Shown here: positions 53,387 to 61,451 of the stretch, piece after piece
How positions within the stretch are numbered: position 1 is the first letter of the stretch
Layout of the letters: each line of letters starts with the position of its first letter
Assembly (NCBI RefSeq): GCF_004791025.1
Contig: NZ_SRUO01000020.1
Coordinates: forward strand, 54,396 to 118,395
DNA length: 64,000 nucleotides
Origin: Mesorhizobium sp. M4B.F.Ca.ET.203.01.1.1
Lineage (GTDB): Bacteria > Pseudomonadota > Alphaproteobacteria > Rhizobiales > Rhizobiaceae
Direction of reading: 5' to 3'
Program-made: the position numbers and the translations under genes
Notes under the pieces: generated by a model
Told to the model about the DNA's origin: nothing
The model's input: only the letters and a program-made list of their open reading frames with translations
Databases searched by the model: none

Positions 53387-54448
53387 TCAACCAGGGTCGC
53401 GCGTACTGATCGCCAAACTTTCGAATGCACCGCGCCTGAGTGACTGAAGTTTCCTAAGGCGTCTGACAAACAGAATGTCGTTGACCAAGCTCCAGAACGA
53501 CGCCTCGGTTAGCTGTTGCTCTCTCAGCCATTCTTCTTGCATACACGGTTCGAAGGCGCCGTGCGATATCAGATATTCAGTCGCGCAACTGCTTACCTCC
53601 ATGGGGTGAAGTGTCCATCCCAATGTAGCGGCTGTTTCACGCGCGACCGCACGCAGGCCGGCGCCGGCCTGCGTCGTGAAGTTTGTCCATTCTTCGTCGC
53701 TCATGGCGGTTTGCGGATGCGCACGCTCCCCTTCCTCCAATCGATGAAGGAAGATAGTGTTCCTCAGTTCAAAGTTTGGACCTACATCCTGTGCGGGTTT
53801 GCAGGTCCACGCACTAAGCGCGCGGAGCAGCTTGGAGGCATCTCTTGCCTTTACACCCGGCGCACCTCGGTGAGTGAAGTCGAAGAAGCGAGAAACCGAT
53901 TCATTGGTTTGGGTTTGCAACAGCGCCTGCGCCAAGTTGTCCCAAGTTCGATCTTTGAAGTGCAACTGTTGTGCACAGCTAACGGCGTCCGCTAGAAAGT
54001 CTGAGCTGACGACACCTTCTCGAGTAGCCTCACTTGCAAAGTCCCGGATATCAACCGTCGAGACCGTTAGCGGGGCATAGCCCAACTCGGCTGGTGCATG
54101 CAGGACTGCGACCTCGTCATCCGCAGTGATGAGCCCGGCCTTGTACCACCGATAAACTTCGCCAAACCCGATCATCCCAAACTGATCGAGTTCTGCCGCC
54201 CGCAGTGCGCCCATGCTTGCGGCGCCGAAGACTGGAATCCCGACCGACAGCGCCAGCAGCAGTTCTTTGTGCCATACCGCCGGAACCGCTTCGAAGAAGC
54301 CATCGATGATACCGATGCAGCGAGGTCGCCGTTCTATCGCACGGATGATGTCCCCCTGCTGCACCGGTGGGAGGAACACGGCGTCGCAGATTTTGGCTGC
54401 CTCTGCACGCGAAATGCTCGGGCCAACGAAGACGAAGATCTCTGTCAT
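53387..54448 (-). CDS. tfuA: TfuA-like protein, YcaO partner
   Basis: The 353-residue protein's N-terminal TfuA core begins EIFVFVGPSISRAEAAKI, with GIIDGFFEAVPAVWHKELL and GIPVFGAASMGALRAAEL as the conserved patches. TfuA was first found with trifolitoxin production; it assists YcaO enzymes in backbone thioamidation, probably by delivering sulfur. The region after about 200 is a variable extension. Its ATG overlaps the ycaO stop by four bases, so the pair is translationally coupled. It is last of the leftward operon. Confidence 0.9.
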   Translation of the reverse strand: MTEIFVFVGPSISRAEAAKICDAVFLPPVQQGDIIRAIERRPRCIGIIDGFFEAVPAVWHKELLLALSVGIPVFGAASMGALRAAELDQFGMIGFGEVYRWYKAGLITADDEVAVLHAPAELGYAPLTVSTVDIRDFASEATREGVVSSDFLADAVSCAQQLHFKDRTWDNLAQALLQTQTNESVSRFFDFTHRGAPGVKARDASKLLRALSAWTCKPAQDVGPNFELRNTIFLHRLEEGERAHPQTAMSDEEWTNFTTQAGAGLRAVARETAATLGWTLHPMEVSSCATEYLISHGAFEPCMQEEWLREQQLTEASFWSLVNDILFVRRLRKLQSLRRGAFESLAISTRDPG

Positions 54449-55647
54449 GCCGAGTGGCCCCGCAACCTGCTCATGGCGCGAGCGCCCGGCAGGTAAGAGG
54501 GGGAGTCGTCGGCCCCTTCCAGACCTGGCGCCAGCATCTTGACGACGGCGTAGGGACGGTCCGGTGGCGACAGCTGCACGGACAGCACTGAGCCAATGCC
54601 GATTTTCCTAAGAGCTCGACAAATCGTGTCAATCGGTTGATCGTAGTCACGGATGTTCGCTAGGTCATCGAAAGAAAGGGCCCCGTTTTCTTGGGCCATT
54701 GCCCTAAACGAGCGCATTGTGAGGGCGGCCGAGGCATAGCGGTCCCGTGAGAGGTCGTCCCGTGCACCAGCGATAGCCGTTAGTCTGCTCTGCGCTGCCT
54801 CAAGTAAGGCGCTCCAGAGAGCTTCTTCGCGATCAAGATTGCAGCCCGATCCGAATGCTGCAGCGTGGAGCGCTGAAGTGGCAGATGCCGTCTCGTCGAA
54901 CAAGATGACCCGATAGGTGGGAATCCCCACATCGCTCGTGCAATCCCAAATCATCGGAATGATGCCAAGAGCCAGAAGGTGATCGATGATGTCTCGCGTC
55001 CTACGGCTCGTCACGGTGCTGACTATCACCCGGCCGGCGTGTCGTTCCGCCTCGCTCCAAAGTCGAAAGAGGGCAAGGGCATCTCTCTCAACAAGTTCGT
55101 AGAGGGCATGCGTTGCCGCCTCCTCGAAACTGTTTCCTGCGGCAAGGCCGTTCGTGCTTGTTAGGAACGCGCCGCTTCCCTCTAGCCGTGGCACAGTGGT
55201 GTCGGCATACACAGCCTCATATGGAACCCAGATCCGGTCGCCAGTGGACCATTCAGAGGCTTGGCACCAGAACATCGGCTGTCTGGTCCCGAAGAGCGAG
55301 TCCCTAACTTGCGGCAGTGCCCCAACGTCGACCACCTGGCTCCGACGGACCAGGCCCTCGTAGGTATCGAGATTCAAGGGCAGGTTAGGGCACTCAGCAT
55401 GGGAACTCTCGATTGCCTCCATCGCGGCGGCAACACGGGCCCGCGCAGCAGTCTCGCCCTTGCCCTGCGCGACTGATAACGCGCGTGAATTAGGGCGTAC
55501 GGCGATCCAGACGGGTATTCCGATGCGGTCGAGACCGGTGATGTCTCCAACGCGAGTGATCCCTCGCTCGGCCAGGTAGGGTCGGATGTTTTGCCAAGTC
55601 GCCTCGACAGAAATAGATCGATGCTCCATCAACAAGCTGACCTTCAA
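54445..55647 (-). CDS. YcaO-domain ATP-dependent peptide cyclodehydratase/thioamidase
   Basis: The 400-residue YcaO protein activates peptide amide oxygens with ATP, giving azolines or thioamides. ATP/Mg ligands are visible in AQGKGETAARARVAAAMEAIE (SxKG-like and ExxE parts), SFEEAATHALYELVERDA (second ExxE set) and the C-terminal half. It ends GHSA without the Pro-rich tail typical of azoline-forming YcaOs. With overlapping tfuA, this favours thioamidation. A fused E1-like leader-binding domain is absent. It starts one base from the MBL gene, same operon. Confidence 0.92.
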   Translation of the reverse strand: MKVSLLMEHRSISVEATWQNIRPYLAERGITRVGDITGLDRIGIPVWIAVRPNSRALSVAQGKGETAARARVAAAMEAIESSHAECPNLPLNLDTYEGLVRRSQVVDVGALPQVRDSLFGTRQPMFWCQASEWSTGDRIWVPYEAVYADTTVPRLEGSGAFLTSTNGLAAGNSFEEAATHALYELVERDALALFRLWSEAERHAGRVIVSTVTSRRTRDIIDHLLALGIIPMIWDCTSDVGIPTYRVILFDETASATSALHAAAFGSGCNLDREEALWSALLEAAQSRLTAIAGARDDLSRDRYASAALTMRSFRAMAQENGALSFDDLANIRDYDQPIDTICRALRKIGIGSVLSVQLSPPDRPYAVVKMLAPGLEGADDSPSYLPGARAMSRLRGHSA

Positions 55648-55648
55648 G

Positions 55649-57775
55649 TTATGTCTCTGATGAAAGCATAGAAACGAAGAATGAGTACTCGTCTCCGACC
55701 GCGACAGATGTTCGTATCGCGCTCACGCTGCGATACGTGTTATGAACGAGGCGTACAAGAAGCAGCGCGAGTGCTATTTCGACCCGGCTGTAGGTTTTCA
55801 GCAAAGACTCAGCTTGGTCGGGCAGCGACACGTCGCTATGGGTGATCGCGAAGGTCTCATCTCGCCCTCCCGTGCCAATTCGACCACGAATGCTGAGTGG
55901 CAGTTTTAGCAACCCTTGGGCAATCATGGCGACGAGTTCAGACGGCAGACTCTGGAACGGGTAGCCGGTAAAGATCTGACGCCACCTTGCGATCGGGGCG
56001 TCAGAGTCGCGTAGGACGAGAAAACTCTGCCTATGCAGGTCCTCGAAAATACCGAGCCAGTTGCGGTGGTCTGCAAACTGGCCCGCGGAAATTGGCACTT
56101 CCGAACGCGTGTACCACGAACCCGGTGGTTGAAGCCGACCGACCATGGTCCAGAGGAAATCGGCTTGTGCGTCAGACGCACAAACGATCTCACAGAAGTC
56201 GCCGTCCGCGACCAGCCAAGCGCGTGGATCTAGTTTTGTAACCTCGCTCAAGTGTGGGAGCACGGATGTCATAACTACTCCACCCGCCGCGAAAGTGCGC
56301 GGCGCGCTTGTTGGCTTGGTCTTACCGAACTGTCTCGCGCCCGGTTTCGATACCCCTGTGGCCCACCACTTTCTCGCAAGCCCTGTCGCCCCTTGGCCCG
56401 CGGCTAGCTTGAGCGGGCGAGCACTCGACGTGATTACAGTGTCTTCGTCGTCCGTTCGTTCGAGCTCATCGAGCCCCGCATAGAAGGCTGAGGAACTCGT
56501 CTCCATCATTGGATCGGGTCCGAGCCCCAGCTCCGCGTACCATCGTGCGCCGCCCATCGCGTAGGGGACCACTCGCTTGGCGCCGATGATATCGGCGATA
56601 GACCAAAGACCATCGGCATCGAGCATGATTTGCTGAGGAACTTGGAGTTCAGCGTCAGGTATGTAGCAGAGGTAATGGGGAACCGAACTTATCAAGTACT
56701 GAGGAGGAAATAACCGCCACCGTCTGTGATTTCCGAAGAGAAAGTCGACCCGTCCATGATCCCTCCGGACGTGACGAGCCACGCCAACGGCGCTTCCCCA
56801 AGGGTCCGAGCCACTGTCGGCCAACAAAAGACAAGATGGACCACCGGCCGGCTTCACGAGGTAAATGTTCCCGACCATCCTGTCGTCGCGCTCAGCGATC
56901 GCATGGCCTCCTAAGGGCTGTTCTCCGTGAAATGGAAGCGCAACAATCTCAAACCGACCTACGCTGTAGCTTTCCCCCCACCGCATTTGTCGAACATTGT
57001 CGAACCCGAGCTGACGGAGGCGATGTGAGAGGTCGAGGGTAAGGGGCGTCTCGCGCTCAACCATCGGTATCAGAAATTGCGTATCCTCAGGGAACAATAG
57101 GAGCGAGCCCGGATCGAAGTGGTCCGGATGCGAATGAGTAATCGCGACCACATGAATTGCTTCCGGCATGTCCAGGGGCCCCAGCGGTTGATAGGTCGCG
57201 GGGTAAGCGAGACTCTTCGGACGCAAGAACGGGTCGGTCCATACTCGGACATCTCCGTCGGTCCACGACACGCATGCGTGACCCACAAACAACGGCTGGA
57301 GTCGCGGGGACCGCTGGATCCGCCGCGCGAAGTTGGCATTGCGTAGTATACCGTCCTGTCGCTGCAGAAGCCGGCCCAACGGGGGTACGACCGCGTTGTT
57401 TGAGCGTAGGCCCGCTCGAAGGTTGCGGAGGGACTGGGGATCGAGAGGAATAGAGGCGAAAGTCGAATGATCGCTGGTACGAATGAGGCATGCCGACGGC
57501 TGCACTGCATTTCGATCGATATGCCAGAAGTCCTGATCGTTGATAGCCGCCTGATACGTGGGTGCTGCGCGCTCCTCTAGAATCGCTTCGACGATTTCTC
57601 CGGATGCCAATCTCGGCCGGCCCGCATGGCGGGACCGCAATCGCCTCAGTCTATCAAATGTCCCAGAATGAAGTGTGTTTCTGATTGTCTGTTCGAGGCG
57701 ACCAGAAAGCGTAGTTCCATATTTGGTGGTGTCATTCCAAATAACCCGAGTCTCGAAGAAATCGGCTGATGACAC
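55649..57775 (-). CDS. Large metallo-beta-lactamase-fold protein of the RiPP operon
   Basis: The 708-residue protein has a central MBL domain (about 160-420) with the metal motif ITHSHPDHFDP (HxHxDH), then LPFHGEQPLGGH and LLADSGSDPW as later metal-ligand strands. About 150 residues precede it and nearly 290 follow, neither with a known domain. It may hydrolyse or oxidise the peptide or a cofactor. Four bases separate it from the SpaB_C-type gene upstream and one base from ycaO downstream, so it belongs to the operon. Activity is unknown. Confidence 0.85.
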   Translation of the reverse strand: MSSADFFETRVIWNDTTKYGTTLSGRLEQTIRNTLHSGTFDRLRRLRSRHAGRPRLASGEIVEAILEERAAPTYQAAINDQDFWHIDRNAVQPSACLIRTSDHSTFASIPLDPQSLRNLRAGLRSNNAVVPPLGRLLQRQDGILRNANFARRIQRSPRLQPLFVGHACVSWTDGDVRVWTDPFLRPKSLAYPATYQPLGPLDMPEAIHVVAITHSHPDHFDPGSLLLFPEDTQFLIPMVERETPLTLDLSHRLRQLGFDNVRQMRWGESYSVGRFEIVALPFHGEQPLGGHAIAERDDRMVGNIYLVKPAGGPSCLLLADSGSDPWGSAVGVARHVRRDHGRVDFLFGNHRRWRLFPPQYLISSVPHYLCYIPDAELQVPQQIMLDADGLWSIADIIGAKRVVPYAMGGARWYAELGLGPDPMMETSSSAFYAGLDELERTDDEDTVITSSARPLKLAAGQGATGLARKWWATGVSKPGARQFGKTKPTSAPRTFAAGGVVMTSVLPHLSEVTKLDPRAWLVADGDFCEIVCASDAQADFLWTMVGRLQPPGSWYTRSEVPISAGQFADHRNWLGIFEDLHRQSFLVLRDSDAPIARWRQIFTGYPFQSLPSELVAMIAQGLLKLPLSIRGRIGTGGRDETFAITHSDVSLPDQAESLLKTYSRVEIALALLLVRLVHNTYRSVSAIRTSVAVGDEYSFFVSMLSSET

Positions 57776-57779
57776 TGTG

Positions 57780-58589
57780 CTACCTCGCCATAAGCTCAGG
57801 GGATGTTTGGGCCAATGCTAGGCTCAGCAAGTCCCTCTGAATCTCCCCGTCGATCATCCACATGTTGAATATTAGGTTCAGGCACTGTAGGAGCGCCGGG
57901 CTAGCAGCAAAACCCCGCTCAGCCGAGACCGGCAACGCCGGAAGCAGCGCAGATGGATCGCGCGTAGAACGGGTGCGTACGAAACTCTGCGGATAGAACC
58001 TAGTTGTATTGAACTGCTGGAACCGAGAAAGCAGTTCCCAGACGATCCAAGGGTCAGCTTCAAAGTGGCTGAGAAATCTTGTTGCAAAGCGAGACCAGCA
58101 CGTCACTACGTCTTCCTCGATCACTGGCGCAGCAAGATAGGCTACTGCTGATGCAGTCAGTACGCGGTCGATCGATCGCCGAAAGGCATGTGGGAGGAGG
58201 CCGGCCTGATCGAAGTACGATCCGTACGATAAAAACTCGAGCCACGATCTGCGCCTCGAACCAAAGCGGTCGACGATCGATAAGATTTCCTCACGGGCTC
58301 CCACAGCACGAACGCGAAGTTTTAGCCCGGGATGCTTATGTAGAAAGAACCAGGCCAAATTGGTGTCTAGCGCGCGCATTTCCTCGGCCAGAGCGCTCAC
58401 CTCTCGCCAAAAATCTGCATCCTCTTCAACAGTTGGCAGACAGATCAGACGAAATTCGAGTTGCAGCCAGTCGTTCACGATCGGAATTGTGACGATGTCT
58501 CCAACATCCCGGGACATCTCCACAACCGTCAATGAGAACGACTCCTCCGATATCGTTCGCAATCGGCTCAAAGCTTCACCATTGATCAA
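57780..58589 (-). CDS. Stand-alone LanB C-terminal (SpaB_C, elimination-type) protein
   Basis: The 269-residue protein resembles the SpaB_C/thiopeptide-type bacteriocin domain: DWLQLEFRLICLP start, WFFLHKHPGLKLRVRAVG (family pattern W-F-x(n)-H-L-R-x-R) and SYFDQAGLLPHAFRRSIDRV. In full LanB dehydratases this domain eliminates glutamate to make dehydroamino acids. Here it is separate from the LanB N-terminal-like gene at 61,448. The ATG at 58589 is used; an internal ATG at 58520 is possible. It is first gene of the leftward operon. Confidence 0.8.
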   Translation of the reverse strand: MINGEALSRLRTISEESFSLTVVEMSRDVGDIVTIPIVNDWLQLEFRLICLPTVEEDADFWREVSALAEEMRALDTNLAWFFLHKHPGLKLRVRAVGAREEILSIVDRFGSRRRSWLEFLSYGSYFDQAGLLPHAFRRSIDRVLTASAVAYLAAPVIEEDVVTCWSRFATRFLSHFEADPWIVWELLSRFQQFNTTRFYPQSFVRTRSTRDPSALLPALPVSAERGFAASPALLQCLNLIFNMWMIDGEIQRDLLSLALAQTSPELMAR

Positions 58590-58656
58590 CTCGCCTTAAT
58601 GACGCATGCTAGCTCCATTCAAGGTGATATTGCTAGCTATTTTGGGGTGGCTGCCG

Positions 58657-60762
58657 TTGCTTGCAACGCTTGTATACCCGCCGATGGGAGACCCGAGAGC
58701 GTCTCAACTTGCGCTGCCTTCGCTAGCTGCGTGGCTCAGAAGAGGCGGCCATACTGTCAATCTTGTTGACCTAAATTTGGAGAGTATTCAGGTACTAGCG
58801 TCTCGGGCCTTCCAAGAGGAGTTATCGCGACGTGTAAGGCGGCTGCCAGCGAAGGACAATGACGCGTCGCGGCAGCGACTTATCCGTGTCGCGCAAAATG
58901 TTCAGGAGCGAATTGAGTGGGCGCTCGACGTGTTGCGAAGCCCAGTCAGCTTCTTCGACGCGGTTTCGCACGCGACGGCTCGAGAGTTGCTAGAGCGAAT
59001 GTTCAATGTCGCTAGTGCCGCCTCGGGTTTCGCCTTCGACTTCGGGTTGAGTCCCATACGCTATGACGTGCCGGGCTTTGATGCCGCAAGACTTGCTGAT
59101 CTCATCGCGCTCCAGCGACGTCCGGAGGCCAACGCCTTTGAGGAGATCTGGACTGACCTCCTTGTGCCTCAGATGCTCGCACAGGCACCCGACGTGGTCG
59201 GTATCACTATTACCAACAGGCAGCAGATAGTGCCGGGACTGATGCTGGCGTCCATGTTGAGGCGCAGCGGACAGTTTGTTGTTCTTGGGGGCGCCGTATA
59301 TACGAAGTTTGCGGCTCAATTGCAGTCGAGGCCAGAGTTCTTCGAGGCGTTTGCCGATGTCGTCGTCGTGTACGAAGGTGAAACGGCCCTTGAAGGCATT
59401 TTGGATGCGCGAGCTGCGGGTGAGGATCTGAGCGAAATTCCGAATTTGCTCTATCTCGACAGTGGTCGAGTGAAAGCGACTGTCACGCATGTTGAGAACG
59501 TCGGCCTACTACCGACACCCGATTTCGAAGGATTGCCGCTTTCGAGCTACCTTACGCCTGTCCCCGTACTTCCAATCCTCACCGGCAAGGGATGCTACTT
59601 CAACAGGTGCAAATTCTGCGACATTCCCTATATCAACCACGTTAGTCGCAAAGCTTATCGCATTCGGCCCGTTGAAAAGATCGCGGAGGATGTGCGCACG
59701 CTTTCGGCCTGGTTTGACGCGCGCCACTTTGTCATTACCGACGAGGCGCTGTCGCCGCGACTGCTGATGTCGCTTTCAGATGCGCTGCGCCCGGAAAGCG
59801 GTTCCTTCAACTTCACCGGCTATGCCCGATTAGAAGATGGTTTCAATGAGGAGGCCTGTAGGAAGGTCGCGGCGATGGGGATGCGCAAGCTGTTCTTCGG
59901 ACTGGAGTCGGCCTCTCAAACGACCGTCGACCACATGTCGAAGGGGATAAACATAGCCGCCGTGCCCCGGATCCTGCGAGACTGTCGAGCCGCTGCCTTG
60001 GACTTCCATATCTTCTCTATTGTTGGATTCCCCGAGGAGACAGAGGAGGTGGCGCGCCAGACTTTCAACTTCTTCATGGACAACGCGGAGGTTATCGGTT
60101 CTGCCGGAAGCAGCTTCGACATCCATCCCTTTGGTCTCGAACTAAGGACACCATATTTCGAGGAGCGAGAGGCCGTCGGCGCAGTGGTTCCCATCGCAGC
60201 GCTGGAGCGTGATTTCGTCATCGGACTGCGGCCGGAAGAGTGGCGCAATGTCCGTGGGATCAGCCCGGATCGGGTGGCGCACCTCATCGATGAGGATTTC
60301 CTACCTGCGCTGCGTCGCCGATATCGCGACTATCACGCCCGACGCTCGCCGCTGTTCCCCAGTACCGAAGAGTATTCTGTCCTTTACGGGGAGCACTACG
60401 CCGGTCGGGCATTCCCGTACCGCACCTCTGTTCCCTTGGAAGAAACCGCACGATTCAGTTTTCATTGGAACAAGAGCTGGCCGCTATTCCGGACCGAGGC
60501 AGGGGACTACCGAGCGGTTGCAACTAATTTTGAGATCCCGATAGACTCAAGACTGTTCGAGCTCATCACAATACCGCACGAACGAACTTGGGGAGAGTGC
60601 CTGACTATCGATGCAGGCGTGCGGTCGCCAGACGTCTTGAGATCTGTGCTCGATTTTTTGATCGAGATCGGTCTGATTTTTGTAATGTTGGCCGACGAAG
60701 CGCCAACGGCCGAAGTCTTCTACCAACCAAATATCACTCGGAACTTGGGGGCAGCGCAGTGA
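58657..60762 (+). CDS. Cobalamin-binding radical SAM enzyme
   Basis: About 701 residues. An N-terminal B12-binding Rossmann domain (LVYPPMGDPRASQLALPSLAAWLRRGG) is followed by a radical SAM domain. The cluster motif GKGCYFNRCKFCDIP is CX4CX2C, not the canonical CX3CX2C. SAM-binding follows in the GLES region (FFGLESASQTTVDHM). A C-terminal region of about 250 residues is unassigned. Such enzymes methylate or rearrange peptides. TTG 58657 with GGGGTGG upstream is preferred; ATG 58606 would add an unusual hydrophobic head and lacks a ribosome site. It is divergent from the SpaB_C-type gene. Confidence 0.88.
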   Translation: MLATLVYPPMGDPRASQLALPSLAAWLRRGGHTVNLVDLNLESIQVLASRAFQEELSRRVRRLPAKDNDASRQRLIRVAQNVQERIEWALDVLRSPVSFFDAVSHATARELLERMFNVASAASGFAFDFGLSPIRYDVPGFDAARLADLIALQRRPEANAFEEIWTDLLVPQMLAQAPDVVGITITNRQQIVPGLMLASMLRRSGQFVVLGGAVYTKFAAQLQSRPEFFEAFADVVVVYEGETALEGILDARAAGEDLSEIPNLLYLDSGRVKATVTHVENVGLLPTPDFEGLPLSSYLTPVPVLPILTGKGCYFNRCKFCDIPYINHVSRKAYRIRPVEKIAEDVRTLSAWFDARHFVITDEALSPRLLMSLSDALRPESGSFNFTGYARLEDGFNEEACRKVAAMGMRKLFFGLESASQTTVDHMSKGINIAAVPRILRDCRAAALDFHIFSIVGFPEETEEVARQTFNFFMDNAEVIGSAGSSFDIHPFGLELRTPYFEEREAVGAVVPIAALERDFVIGLRPEEWRNVRGISPDRVAHLIDEDFLPALRRRYRDYHARRSPLFPSTEEYSVLYGEHYAGRAFPYRTSVPLEETARFSFHWNKSWPLFRTEAGDYRAVATNFEIPIDSRLFELITIPHERTWGECLTIDAGVRSPDVLRSVLDFLIEIGLIFVMLADEAPTAEVFYQPNITRNLGAAQ

Positions 60763-61451
60763 CTTCAAAGATCGATTTTCAGGTGTTCTTACCGCAGGCG
60801 GCAATGCAACTCGCGGGCTGGGATGCAGCCTTCCCGCCGGGGCAACGCGAACTCTTGGCCAAACCCGAAATCATCAGAAAGGTAGTGAAGAACTCGTATG
60901 TCGACGGATACTGGAGAATACGGCGGACGACCCCATTGATCCTTGCGGCAATCGGTGCGTTCGACGAGGCGGGCGATCGAGAAAGCGTGATGTTTTGGAG
61001 CGAACATCTTTCCGAGGAGGGCGGTCATGATTTGGTGATGTACGACGATCTCGAGAGCATGTTCGGCGGCCCTGACGCAGTCCGAAATATTCTACAACAG
61101 CGCCCCATCTTGCCGCCGAGCGCAGCATTGGTGGGCTATTTCGAATGGCAGATCGCCCACAACAACGCGCATCTGCTAATCGTTCTACGCCTCCTGCTGG
61201 AGTGGCTGTTCTCCAACATGTCAGACGGTCAGGTGAGAGTGATCGAGGAACTCGTCCCAGGAGGGAGCCGAACCATGAGGTTGCATCGCGAAGCGGACCA
61301 GGGCCACGTCGAACCCTGTTACGACTACGTACGGCGAAACTTTTCCGTCTCCGACGATGTCGCGCTCGCATGGTCACTGAACTTCGCCGTCCAGTGCCTG
61401 CGTGAAAGTCAGATTTGGATAGCGCGCGAGATTCTTGGTCCGACACATTGA
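60759..61451 (+). CDS. Heme-oxygenase-like diiron (HDO-type) protein
   Basis: The 230-residue all-helical protein is of the iron-containing redox enzyme (heme-oxygenase-like/TenA-PqqC) fold. Probable metal ligands: Glu and His in EHLSEEGGHDLVMYDDLE and HREADQGHVEPCYDYV (H-x3-D-x2-H). Relatives perform oxidative C-C or C-N chemistry on peptides or amino acids. The GTG at 60759 overlaps the radical SAM stop by two bases, so it is translationally coupled. Its reaction on the peptide is unknown. Confidence 0.8.
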   Translation: MTSKIDFQVFLPQAAMQLAGWDAAFPPGQRELLAKPEIIRKVVKNSYVDGYWRIRRTTPLILAAIGAFDEAGDRESVMFWSEHLSEEGGHDLVMYDDLESMFGGPDAVRNILQQRPILPPSAALVGYFEWQIAHNNAHLLIVLRLLLEWLFSNMSDGQVRVIEELVPGGSRTMRLHREADQGHVEPCYDYVRRNFSVSDDVALAWSLNFAVQCLRESQIWIAREILGPTH

